Shown here piece after piece: positions 52,966 through 61,247 of a stretch of DNA of 64,000 nucleotides. The notes beneath the pieces were generated by a model. That model saw only the letters and a program-made list of their open reading frames with translations. It searched no databases and was not told the origin of the DNA. The stretch comes from Kiritimatiellia bacterium (lineage in GTDB: Bacteria; Verrucomicrobiota; Kiritimatiellia; RFP12; UBA1067). Positions within the stretch are counted from its first letter, which is position 1. Every line of letters starts with the position of its first letter. The stretch spans positions 17,048 through 81,047 of the forward strand of contig JAILJX010000072.1 of NCBI GenBank assembly GCA_024694365.1. The letters run 5' to 3'. Made by a program: the position numbers and the translations under genes.

Positions 52966-54066
52966 ATGAAGGTAGTTGTTGCATGCGGCGGCACGGGAGG
53001 CCATGCTTTCCCCGGCCTTGCCGTAGCCGAGGAATTGCGCCGGCGCGGACACGAAGTGACGGTCTGGGATTCCGGACGCGACGTCGAATCGAGCGTGATG
53101 AGGCGGTGGACGGGCGATATCTTTTCCACCGGGGCGAAGCAGCTTTCGCTGAAAAACCTGTTCTCCATCGCAAGGTCGTTCTTCCGCTGCAGAAAGGAGA
53201 TGAGGCGCAGCAGGCCGGACGTTCTCCTGGCCATGGGCAGCTATTCGTCGCTTCCGCCCGTGATGGCTGCGCGCGTCTGCGGCGTCCCTGTCGTCCTGCA
53301 TGAGGCGAACACCGTCCCCGGAAGGGCCGTGGAATTCCTTTCGCGCTACGCCAAGGCTGTTGCGGTCAGTTTCGACATGACGGCCAAATACCTTCCGCAT
53401 GCGCGAACGGTGCGCACGGGCCTGCCGATCCGTGCCGACATAGCGCGCGGCAAGCGCTTCCCGCAGATACCCGAGCGCGCCTTCACCGTCTTCGTGACCG
53501 GCGGCAGCCAGGGCGCCCATGCGGTCAACTGCCTTGCGAGCGAGGCGCTGGTCCTTGTGGCGAATGAACTCAGGAGCCGCGGCGCCGGGGCCCGTCCTCT
53601 CTACGTCATACACCAGACGGGCGAAAAGGACGAAGGCGGCGTGATTGCGACATACATGAAAGCCGGAATCGATGCGCGCGTAAACGCCTTCGAAAACGAG
53701 ATGGCGAACGCCTTCGCCTCGGCCGACATCGTGATCGCGCGAGCCGGGGCGTCGACGTGTTTCGAGCTTGCGGCGTGCGGCCGTCCCGCGCTTCTGATCC
53801 CGCTCCCCTCGGCTCTGCGCAACCACCAGCACTACAATGCCGAAGCCTTCTCCGCCCTGCGCGCGGCGGACGAGGGGATACAGTCCGAGCTTACCCCCCA
53901 CCAGATCGCGAAATACCTGATCTCCAAGTGCGACAATCCGCAGCGTCTTGTGGAGATGTCCGCAAGGATCCGCTCGTGTTCCGTCCCTGACGCCGATTCG
54001 CGCGTCGCCGATCTTGTTGAAAAATACGCCCGGCGCACTGTCGGGCTTTCAGGAGCGCTCAAATGA
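52966..54066 (+). CDS. murG: MurG glycosyltransferase (lipid II synthesis)
   Basis: A 366-residue GT-B enzyme that adds GlcNAc to lipid I, forming lipid II at the inner face of the membrane. Marks: CGGTGGHAFPGLAVA at the N-terminus, HEANTVPGRA, TGGSQGAHAVN and ARAGASTCFELAACGRPALLIPLP. GAAAGGAG lies upstream. It shows that the organism makes peptidoglycan. No division/cell-wall cluster partners (murC, ftsW, murD) surround it. The fucosidase gene begins in its stop codon. Confidence 0.95.
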   Translation: MKVVVACGGTGGHAFPGLAVAEELRRRGHEVTVWDSGRDVESSVMRRWTGDIFSTGAKQLSLKNLFSIARSFFRCRKEMRRSRPDVLLAMGSYSSLPPVMAARVCGVPVVLHEANTVPGRAVEFLSRYAKAVAVSFDMTAKYLPHARTVRTGLPIRADIARGKRFPQIPERAFTVFVTGGSQGAHAVNCLASEALVLVANELRSRGAGARPLYVIHQTGEKDEGGVIATYMKAGIDARVNAFENEMANAFASADIVIARAGASTCFELAACGRPALLIPLPSALRNHQHYNAEAFSALRAADEGIQSELTPHQIAKYLISKCDNPQRLVEMSARIRSCSVPDADSRVADLVEKYARRTVGLSGALK

Positions 54067-55463
54067 AAAACACATCCGTATTCGCGTCAGCCGTCGCGTT
54101 CGCGTCCCTCGTCGCCTCCGCCTCTCCGACGCTCTCCCGACCCGAAGACGTCGCCAAGCTCATTCCTCAGGAGACGGCCGGGGAGACTGCGTCGAGAATG
54201 GCATGGTGGACCGATTCCCGCTTCGGGATGTTCATCCATTTCGGCCTTTACGCCATGCCTGCGCGGCATGAGTGGGTCAAGACGTACGAGAGGATCCCTG
54301 AAGACAGGTACCGGGTCTATTTCGACAACTTCAACCCGGATCTTTTCGACGCCAGGGAATGGGCGCGTTCCGCCAAAGAGGCTGGGATGAAGTATGTCGT
54401 CCTTACGGCCAAGCACCACGAAGGATTCTGCCTTTGGGATACAGCGGCCACCGACTACAAGATAACCAACACTCCGTTCGGACGCGACCTCGTGAAAGAA
54501 TACGTCGAGGCTCTGCGCGCCGAGGGGTTGAAGGTTGGCCTGTACTATTCCCTGATCGACTGGCATCACCCCGATTTCACGGTCGACCAGCATCATCCCT
54601 TGCGCGGAGACGAGAGCGACGAAACGTATGCGCGGCTCAACAAGGGCAGAGACATGGCCCGCTACAGGAAGTTCCTGGTCGATCAGGTGACCGAGCTTCT
54701 TACGCAATACGGGAAGATAGACATCATATGGTTCGATTTTTCCTATCCCGGCAAGCACGGAAAAAGCAGGGACGATTGGGACAGCCCCGCCCTCCTTGCC
54801 CTTGCGAGGAAGCTTCAGCCCGGAATAATCGTCGACAACCGCATGGACATGAACGACGTCCCCGGGGGATGCGACTTCCTTTCGCCCGAGCAGTTCAAGG
54901 TCACTGCATGGCCGCTTCTGAACGGCAAGCGCTTCCCCTGGGAGACGTGCCAGACGTTCTCCGGCAGCTGGGGATACCACAGGGACGAGTCGACGTGGAA
55001 GAGCCCGAAGCAGTGCCTGCAGCTGCTGATAGACGCTGTCGCGCACGGGGGCAATCTGATCATGAACGTCGGCCCGACCGGCCGCGGCGAATTCGACGCC
55101 CGCGCCAAGGCGCGGCTTGAGGAGTTCGGGAAGTGGATGCACTGGAACTCGAGAGCCATCTACGGCTGCACCGAAGCCCCTGCGGAATTCGAAACCCCAG
55201 ACGGATGCGTCATGACTTGGAATCCAAAGACGAGGCGGCTATATCTTCATGTGTACTCGTACCCCTCCTCCGGAGCGATAGGCCTGCGCTTTGCCGACAG
55301 GGTGGAATATGCGCAATTCCTGCACGACGGATCGGAGATACCGGTGAAAGGGCTTCCCGACTGGCAGAAAGCGACGGATCCCGGCGCCTGCACGACATTC
55401 TGCATGATGCCCGTTACGCCTCCCGACGTCGCGATCCCCGTGATAGAGCTTTTCATCAAGTAG
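54063..55463 (+). CDS. Secreted GH29 alpha-L-fucosidase
   Basis: A 466-residue enzyme with a signal peptide (FASAVAFASLVASASP). GH29 signatures: WWTDSRFGMFIHFGLYA, LTAKHHEGFCLWD, nucleophile Asp225 in IIWFDFSYPG, and LIMNVGPTGRGEF. It releases terminal fucose from mucin or plant glycans. No carbohydrate-binding module follows the beta-sandwich domain. The ATGA overlap with murG is peculiar for a secreted catabolic enzyme. It converges with the ABC-F gene, overlapping it by 8 nt. Confidence 0.93.
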   Translation: MKNTSVFASAVAFASLVASASPTLSRPEDVAKLIPQETAGETASRMAWWTDSRFGMFIHFGLYAMPARHEWVKTYERIPEDRYRVYFDNFNPDLFDAREWARSAKEAGMKYVVLTAKHHEGFCLWDTAATDYKITNTPFGRDLVKEYVEALRAEGLKVGLYYSLIDWHHPDFTVDQHHPLRGDESDETYARLNKGRDMARYRKFLVDQVTELLTQYGKIDIIWFDFSYPGKHGKSRDDWDSPALLALARKLQPGIIVDNRMDMNDVPGGCDFLSPEQFKVTAWPLLNGKRFPWETCQTFSGSWGYHRDESTWKSPKQCLQLLIDAVAHGGNLIMNVGPTGRGEFDARAKARLEEFGKWMHWNSRAIYGCTEAPAEFETPDGCVMTWNPKTRRLYLHVYSYPSSGAIGLRFADRVEYAQFLHDGSEIPVKGLPDWQKATDPGACTTFCMMPVTPPDVAIPVIELFIK

Positions 55464-57405
55464 GGGACGCAAGCTCCTCCAGCTTCGTCGCCGCCTCTTC
55501 CCACTGCGCCGTATAGCGGTCTATTTCGAACTGGAGAGTTCTCACTTTCCGGTTCGCTTCTGCGAAGTCTGTGGACGGCGTCGGATTGAACAGCTCGGCC
55601 GATGCCTCGTCGAGCGCTTTTTGCAATTCGTCTATCTTGCTTTCCGCCGCTTCCACTTTCTTCTTGAGCTCCTTTACCATCGGGGCTATCTTCGCCCGCT
55701 CCGCGGCTCTCTGCTGGCGCAGCTCCTTTTTGGACACGGCCGACTGGCCATCCTCGGCCTTTTCTGCCTTTTCCGGCTTTTCCGGCTCGGATTTCCGGCC
55801 GGTTTCGGCCTTTTTTTCGCAGTAGTAGTCGTAGCCGCCCGGGTATTGGCGAATCCCTTCGCGCGTTATCTCCAGGATGCTCGTCGCTGTAGCCCTTACG
55901 AAGTCGATGTCGTGGGAGACGAGCAGTATCGTTCCCGTGTATTTTTTGAGCGCGTCCTGCAGAAGCCTGCGCCCGTCCAGATCCAGGTGCGTAGTCGGTT
56001 CGTCCAAAAGCAGAAAATTCGGCGCAGTAAGAAAGAGCTTGAGAAACGCGAGGCGTATCTTCTCCCCGCCCGAGAGCACTCCAGCCGGCTTCTCGACGTC
56101 GTTTTCGTCGAATCCGAACGCACCGAGCTGGTTGCGGAATATCTTCTCCGGCCCGCCGCCTTTGGCGTCCCAGGCGTTTTTGGCGACTCGGTAGACCGAA
56201 AGGTCTGGCGGGATCGTCTCGGCGAACTCCTGGCTCAGATATCCGGGCACTGCGTTGTGCCCCAGCAAGGCCTTTCCTTCCGTTGGCTCGCGCGTTCCCG
56301 CTATGATTCGCATGAGCGTCGTCTTGCCGAGGCCGTTGTAGCCGATGAGCGCGACTTTGTCGCCTCGCGTTATCTGGAATCCCAGGCCGGAGAAGACCTT
56401 TTTCTTTCCGTCGTAGCTGAAGCCCAGGTTTTCGCACCTGAACATCTCTATTCCGCTCGGCGGCGGCTCCGCGAGCCTGAGCTTGCCCGATTGCGTGTAG
56501 CGCTTAGGAAGGACGATCCTTTCTTCGTCGATCTTGTCTATGAGCTTCTGCCTGCTCTGCGCCTGTGCCGCTTTCGTCGCCTGTGCGCGGAAACGGTCCA
56601 CGAACCGTTGCAACTGCTCGCGGTGGTGGTCCTGGTTCTCCTTCGCGGCCTTGAGATGTTCGTAGCGAACCTCCCTCTCGTTCAAGTACCAGTCGAGGTT
56701 CCCCTCGTAGCGCGTTGCCGTTCCCGCGTCGACTTCGACTATTATGGAGGTGAGCGTTCTCAGAAGATATCTGTCGTGCGAGATGAGCATCAGTGTGCCC
56801 TCGTAGGCCTTGAGGTATTTCTGCAGCCAGTCCACCGCCGGAAGGTCCAGGTAGTTGGACGGTTCGTCCAGAAGCAGCAGATCCGGATTTGACGCGAGGA
56901 CTCTCGACAGCTCCGCCCTCATGCGCCATCCGCCCGAAAACGACGTGAAGGGCTTTGCGAATTCCTCGACGGTGAAGCCGAGTCCCCCCAACGCTATCTT
57001 CACCCTTGTTTCGATGTCATATCCGCCGAAGTGCTCGAATCTTGTCTGAAGTTCCCCGTATTGCTTGAGCTTCGCGGGGTCGGAGAGGTCCGTTTCGAGC
57101 TCTTTCATCTCCTCCTCCATCTCCGAAAGCCCCGGTATCCCCCTGAGGGAATATTCGAGAAGTGTCTCTTCCGGTGTGTCCGGCGCGGGATTCTGCCGCG
57201 TCCAGCCGATGCGAGGGCTGCCCTCTATCGTAAGTTCGCCACTGTCCGTCGACATCTCCCCGAGCACGATCTTGAACAGCGTGGATTTTCCGCTTCCGTT
57301 CGGCCCCACAACCCCTATGCGGTCGCCCTTGTTCACGCGGAACGTGACGTTCGTCAGAACGTCCTGGTGTCCGTAATGCACAGCAATGTCTTTGAAATCA
57401 AGCAT
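55456..57405 (-). CDS. ABC-F family ATPase (ribosome-associated)
   Basis: A 649-residue soluble protein with two ABC domains. The first has GPNGSGKSTLF, a degenerate signature FSGGWRMRAELSR and LLLLDEPSNYLD; the second has GYNGLGKTTLM, LSGGEKIRLAFL and LLLDEPTTHLD. The interdomain linker (about residues 240-310) is helical, and the C-terminus is a charged coiled coil, as in Uup/YdiF-type members. ABC-F proteins resolve stalled ribosomes; some protect against antibiotics. The leader of about 29 nt has GGACGGA ahead of the ATG. Confidence 0.92.
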   Translation of the reverse strand: MLDFKDIAVHYGHQDVLTNVTFRVNKGDRIGVVGPNGSGKSTLFKIVLGEMSTDSGELTIEGSPRIGWTRQNPAPDTPEETLLEYSLRGIPGLSEMEEEMKELETDLSDPAKLKQYGELQTRFEHFGGYDIETRVKIALGGLGFTVEEFAKPFTSFSGGWRMRAELSRVLASNPDLLLLDEPSNYLDLPAVDWLQKYLKAYEGTLMLISHDRYLLRTLTSIIVEVDAGTATRYEGNLDWYLNEREVRYEHLKAAKENQDHHREQLQRFVDRFRAQATKAAQAQSRQKLIDKIDEERIVLPKRYTQSGKLRLAEPPPSGIEMFRCENLGFSYDGKKKVFSGLGFQITRGDKVALIGYNGLGKTTLMRIIAGTREPTEGKALLGHNAVPGYLSQEFAETIPPDLSVYRVAKNAWDAKGGGPEKIFRNQLGAFGFDENDVEKPAGVLSGGEKIRLAFLKLFLTAPNFLLLDEPTTHLDLDGRRLLQDALKKYTGTILLVSHDIDFVRATATSILEITREGIRQYPGGYDYYCEKKAETGRKSEPEKPEKAEKAEDGQSAVSKKELRQQRAAERAKIAPMVKELKKKVEAAESKIDELQKALDEASAELFNPTPSTDFAEANRKVRTLQFEIDRYTAQWEEAATKLEELASPT

Positions 57406-57434
57406 GTTCCGTCCAATCTGTGAAATGAGCGGAC

Positions 57435-57443
57435 ATTATATCA
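57435..57443 (-). promoter_or_regulatory. Extended -10 promoter of the ABC-F gene
   Basis: The minus strand reads TGATATAAT with TATAAT at 57440-57435. The gap to the ATG is 29 nt. Confidence 0.7.
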
Positions 57444-57458
57444 AATTGCGTCAGAAAA

Positions 57459-57467
57459 TGGTATAAT
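57459..57467 (+). promoter_or_regulatory. Extended -10 promoter of the GH92 gene
   Basis: TGGTATAAT with TATAAT at 57462-57467. The 33-nt leader contains CGGGAG before the ATG at 57501. It is back-to-back with the ABC-F promoter; the two -10 boxes are only 21 bp apart. Confidence 0.72.
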
Positions 57468-57500
57468 AAGCTCACATCATCATACGGGAGCAACATACAT

Positions 57501-59636
57501 ATGACTTTTACGCTACCTCTTCTGCTTGCCGTCCAGGCGCAGCTTGCCGGCCATGTAGACCCTTTCATCGGGACGGCCGCTTCAGGGCATACCTTCCCCG
57601 GCGCGTGCGTTCCTTTCGGTCTCGTCCAGGCTTCGCCCGACACCGGCCACGGCGACTGGGACCACTGCAGCGGCTACTCTTCCGGCGACGCTTGCGTATG
57701 GGGCTTTTCGCAGACCCATCTCAGCGGAACCGGCTGCTCCGACTTGGGCGACCTCCTCATCCAGCCTTTTGCCGCAGACCGCCCATCCGATCTTCTCGAG
57801 GAACTCTCGGGCTGCCTTGCGATCCCTTCGCCGAAGGCCGACGAATCCGCTTCGCCCGGATACTATGCCGTGACGCTATCGGCGTTCTCCGTCCGCGCCG
57901 AGGTCGCCGCTTCCGGACGTTCCGCGATCTACCGCTTCAAGTACGACGGAGACAAGCCCCCGAAGCTTCTTGTCGACACGCAATGGGGAATCGGCGGAGA
58001 TGCCACCAACCAGATAAAATCCTGCGACATAGCATATCTTGGCCCCGAAGGCATCGACGGCGATGTGGTGCGCAGCTGCTGGGTCGACAGGCGCTACGGC
58101 TTTTCGGTCGCGTTCAGCCATCCTGCGGTGCATGTCGAGCGCCTGCCTTCGCGCGAAGGGGAGAAGGGCGCCAGGCACGTGTTTTCCTTCAATATGGCGA
58201 AAGGCGATACGCTGCTCGTGAAGGTCGGCATTTCCGCCAAGGACTCCGCCGCGGCGAGACGCAACCGCGAAGCGGAGATTCCCGGATGGGACTTCGACGC
58301 CGTCCGTTCCGCCGCGTCCGCGAAATGGGAGGATTTCCTTTCCCGGGCGACGGTGGAGGGCGATGACGCGACGAAGAAAGTCTGGTACACCGCCCTCTAC
58401 CATCTGGCCATCCAGCCGAACGACATCTCCGACTTCGGCGAAGAGCCTTTCTATTCCACCTTCTCGTGCTGGGATACCTTTCGCGCGGCCGGTCCGATGT
58501 ATACGCTCATAGCCCCCGAGAAGGCTTCGCAGTTCGTCTCTTCCATGCTCGAGCAGGGCCGGAGGACCGGCTATCTCCCGATATGGGCGCTCTGGGGCGA
58601 GGAGAACCAGTGCATGATCGGCACCCACTCCATCCCCATGATCGTCGATGCCTGGCTGAAGGGGGTCTGGAAGGGCGACGCCGAAGACGCCTATTCCCTC
58701 GTCAAGGAGACCCTCGCCTATCCCCATCCCGGGCGCCGCAAGGAGGATTGGCATCTGTGCGAGGCTTTCGGCTACTATCCTTTCGACATCGTCAAGGGCG
58801 AGTCCGTCTCCCGGACCCTCGAATGCTGCTATGACGACGCGTGCGCGGCCAGGATGGCCGCAGCGCTGGGCAAGATGGAGGATGCGTCCTTCTTCATCGA
58901 ACGCTCCTGGAACTGGCGCAACGTGTTCGATCCTTCGCTCGGCATGGTCCGCGGACGCGACTCCCGGCATGCCTGGCGCACTCCGTACGACCCCTACGCC
59001 CTCGGACACGACCACGAACGCGAAAACGATTTCACCGAGGGCAACGCCTTCCAGTACACATGGCACGTCCTCCACGATCCAGAGGGGCTTTTCGAGGCCA
59101 TGGGCGGACGCTCCACGTTCATCGCCAGGCTCGATTCCCTGTTCGGCGAGCCGGAGAAGATAGACGGCCTGGATCGCGCCGTGGATGTCACGGGGCTTGT
59201 CGGACAGTACGCCCACGGCAACGAGCCGAGCCATCACGTCATCTATCTGTATACCCTTGCGGGGGCGCCGGCAAAGGCCGCCGAGCGCCTGCGCGAGGTC
59301 TGCACGCGGTTCTACCGGACCGGCCCGGACGGACTCTGCGGCAACGAGGATTGCGGACAGATGAGCGCGTGGTATCTTTTCACCGCCATGGGCTTCTATC
59401 CGCTCGATCCCTGCGGCGGAGAATACGTCCTCGGCGCCCCTCAGGCGCCTTCCGTCACGCTGAAGCTCGCAGGCGGAAAAACGTTCACCGTTGAGGCCCG
59501 CAACCTTTCCCCGGAGAACAAATACGTGAAGTCCGTCACTCTTGACGGCAAGAGGGTCGACGGCGGAAAAATCCGCCATGCGGACATCGTCCGCGGCGGA
59601 AAGCTCGTCTTCGAGATGGCCGCGGCCGAGCCTTAA
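57501..59636 (+). CDS. GH92 alpha-mannosidase
   Basis: A 711-residue calcium-dependent mannosidase. The N-terminal beta-sandwich begins right after a short hydrophobic leader with VDPFIGTAASGHTFPGACVP. Catalytic-domain marks are GFSQTHLSGTGCSD, DTFRAAGPMYTLIAPE, EGNAFQYTWHVLHD and the terminal CGNEDCGQMSAWYLF. GH92 enzymes trim alpha-mannose from host N-glycans or fungal mannans. The leader is short for a signal peptide, so export is probable but not certain. The gene shares its TTAA stop region with the convergent lipoprotein gene. Confidence 0.93.
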   Translation: MTFTLPLLLAVQAQLAGHVDPFIGTAASGHTFPGACVPFGLVQASPDTGHGDWDHCSGYSSGDACVWGFSQTHLSGTGCSDLGDLLIQPFAADRPSDLLEELSGCLAIPSPKADESASPGYYAVTLSAFSVRAEVAASGRSAIYRFKYDGDKPPKLLVDTQWGIGGDATNQIKSCDIAYLGPEGIDGDVVRSCWVDRRYGFSVAFSHPAVHVERLPSREGEKGARHVFSFNMAKGDTLLVKVGISAKDSAAARRNREAEIPGWDFDAVRSAASAKWEDFLSRATVEGDDATKKVWYTALYHLAIQPNDISDFGEEPFYSTFSCWDTFRAAGPMYTLIAPEKASQFVSSMLEQGRRTGYLPIWALWGEENQCMIGTHSIPMIVDAWLKGVWKGDAEDAYSLVKETLAYPHPGRRKEDWHLCEAFGYYPFDIVKGESVSRTLECCYDDACAARMAAALGKMEDASFFIERSWNWRNVFDPSLGMVRGRDSRHAWRTPYDPYALGHDHERENDFTEGNAFQYTWHVLHDPEGLFEAMGGRSTFIARLDSLFGEPEKIDGLDRAVDVTGLVGQYAHGNEPSHHVIYLYTLAGAPAKAAERLREVCTRFYRTGPDGLCGNEDCGQMSAWYLFTAMGFYPLDPCGGEYVLGAPQAPSVTLKLAGGKTFTVEARNLSPENKYVKSVTLDGKRVDGGKIRHADIVRGGKLVFEMAAAEP

Positions 59637-59995
59637 AGATCCTGCTCGATCTCGGGCTTGCGGGTGTTGATGTATCCCGCAGGCTTGCCTTTCTGAAGCT
59701 CGGGCAGGGCGACTTTGCATCCTTTCGCCTCGAGCGTCTTAAGGATGTTCATCTCCGCTATGAGAAGCGAATCGAACCTAAGCGTGAGCGTAGGCGTCGA
59801 TCCGTCTTCGGGAATGATCCACTTGAGAGTGTCTTTCCTCACGCCCTGGTACCTGCAGAGCGCAGCCGAGAGTTCGTTCGTCTCCGACGCCTTCAGCCCG
59901 GGCAAGTCCACCGTCATCTCCCTGAGGTCTGAGCGGCGGCATCCTGCGAAGGCGAGCGCGGTTGCGAGGATGATGGATGGCGCTTTCGTTTTCAT
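59633..59995 (-). CDS. Small lipoprotein with an HMA-like fold, coupled to iscS
   Basis: A 120-residue protein starting in the iscS stop codon (ATGA). Signal peptide and lipobox LAFAGC. The mature region (MTVDLPGLKASETNEL, then TLTLRFDSLLIAEMNILKTLEAKG) has the beta-alpha-beta rhythm of heavy-metal-associated domains, but the metal-binding CxxC is missing. I do not recognise a named family. Coupling to a cysteine desulfurase hints at sulfur or metal handling in the envelope, which is inference only. Confidence 0.68.
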   Translation of the reverse strand: MKTKAPSIILATALAFAGCRRSDLREMTVDLPGLKASETNELSAALCRYQGVRKDTLKWIIPEDGSTPTLTLRFDSLLIAEMNILKTLEAKGCKVALPELQKGKPAGYINTRKPEIEQDL

Positions 59996-61176
59996 GAGAA
60001 TGTCGTGGGATCGTTTTCTGGACCGAACGGCGAAAGTTCCCTCAGGTTCTTGATCACCGGCGGAAGCTTCTCGAGGACGTAGTCGATGTCGGCGTCGGTG
60101 TTGTAGCGGCTCAGGGAGAACCTCACCGACCCGTGGACGGCTATGAAGGGAACCCCCATCGCCCTTATGACGTGGCTGGGGTCGAGCGAACCTGACGCGC
60201 AGGCCGAGCCCGTGGATATGCATATCCCCTCGTCGCTCAGGTGGTACGCGATCGCCTCGCCCTCGATGTATTCGAAACTAACGTTGAGCGTGTTGGGAAG
60301 CCTGTGGCTCCTGTCGCCGTTCACGATCGTATCGGGGCAGGTTTCGAGTATTCCCTTCTCCAGCCTGTCCCGGAGCTTCGTCAGCTGCACGGCCTCGGCC
60401 TCCATCCCCGTCCTGGACAGCTCGCACGCCTTGGCGATGCCGAGAATGTACGGCACGTTCTCGGTGCCCGCGCGCCTGCCCGCCTCCTGATGGCCGCCGA
60501 GCATGAAGGGCTTTATCTTGGTGCCGCGCCGCACGTAGAATATCCCGACTCCCTTCGGCGCGTGGAACTTGTGCCCGGACATCGAAAGCATGTCCACCGG
60601 CACTTTCTTCACGTCAACCGGTATCTTCCCCGCCACCTGCACCGCGTCCGTATGGAACGTGGCGCCGTATTCCTTGCATATTCCGGCGATCTCTTCCACC
60701 GGGAAAACCGTCCCCGTCTCGTTGTTCGCCCACATTATTGAGACGAGTGCGTTTTTCGTGCCCTTGAGCTCGGCCCTGAGCCGCTCGAGGTCTATCTGAC
60801 CCTTGCCGTCGACGGGAAGCTCGACCTCCTCGTGCCCGAGCGCCTTGAGCCTTCTGCACGGCTGCAGGACGGCCGGATGCTCCACCGCCGTGGTGATGAC
60901 CTTCATCCCCGTCCCGTGCCAATCGGCCGCCCCGCGTATGGCGGAGTTGTCCGATTCCGTGGCGCATGAGGTGAATATCACTTCGTCCGGCGAGCAGTTT
61001 ATGAACTGCGCCACCTCCTCGCGCGCACGCGTCACGAACTTGGAGACCTGCCCGCCGAATGCGTGCATCGAACTCGGATTGCCGTAAAGTTCGCCGAAAA
61101 AGGGCTGCATGACGTCCCGGACCTCCGGCGCAATCCTGGTCGTCGCATTGTTGTCTAGATAAACCGTCTTTTTCAT
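59992..61176 (-). CDS. iscS: Cysteine desulfurase (NifS/IscS type)
   Basis: A 394-residue PLP enzyme that takes sulfur from cysteine for iron-sulfur clusters and tRNA thiolation. Marks: YLDNNATTRIAPEV at the N-terminus, the PLP lysine in MSGHKFHAPKGVG, and the active-site Cys in STGSACASG. ATG 61176 (MKKTVYL) was chosen because longer frames read through the promoter. The TATAAT box ends 9 nt upstream: predicted leaderless. No iscU lies adjacent; clusters could supply sdaA. Confidence 0.93.
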   Translation of the reverse strand: MKKTVYLDNNATTRIAPEVRDVMQPFFGELYGNPSSMHAFGGQVSKFVTRAREEVAQFINCSPDEVIFTSCATESDNSAIRGAADWHGTGMKVITTAVEHPAVLQPCRRLKALGHEEVELPVDGKGQIDLERLRAELKGTKNALVSIMWANNETGTVFPVEEIAGICKEYGATFHTDAVQVAGKIPVDVKKVPVDMLSMSGHKFHAPKGVGIFYVRRGTKIKPFMLGGHQEAGRRAGTENVPYILGIAKACELSRTGMEAEAVQLTKLRDRLEKGILETCPDTIVNGDRSHRLPNTLNVSFEYIEGEAIAYHLSDEGICISTGSACASGSLDPSHVIRAMGVPFIAVHGSVRFSLSRYNTDADIDYVLEKLPPVIKNLRELSPFGPENDPTTFS

Positions 61177-61185
61177 CGGGAGGAT

Positions 61186-61198
61186 ATTATACCAAAAA
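61186..61198 (-). promoter_or_regulatory. Extended -10 promoter of iscS (leaderless)
   Basis: The minus strand reads TTTTTGGTATAAT with TATAAT at 61191-61186. The gap to the ATG is 9 nt. Confidence 0.78.
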
Positions 61199-61232
61199 TA
61201 CCCCTTCGGGTGATTCACAAAGCGAATGATTT

Positions 61233-61241
61233 TGCTATAAT
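61233..61241 (+). promoter_or_regulatory. Extended -10 promoter of the pectinase gene (leaderless)
   Basis: TGCTATAAT with TATAAT at 61236-61241. The ATG begins 6 nt after the box. Confidence 0.72.
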
Positions 61242-61247
61242 GTCTCC

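Noticed and set aside
57876..59720. A 614-codon antisense frame opposite GH92
   Set aside because: Same artefact; the plus-strand GH92 motifs are unmistakable.
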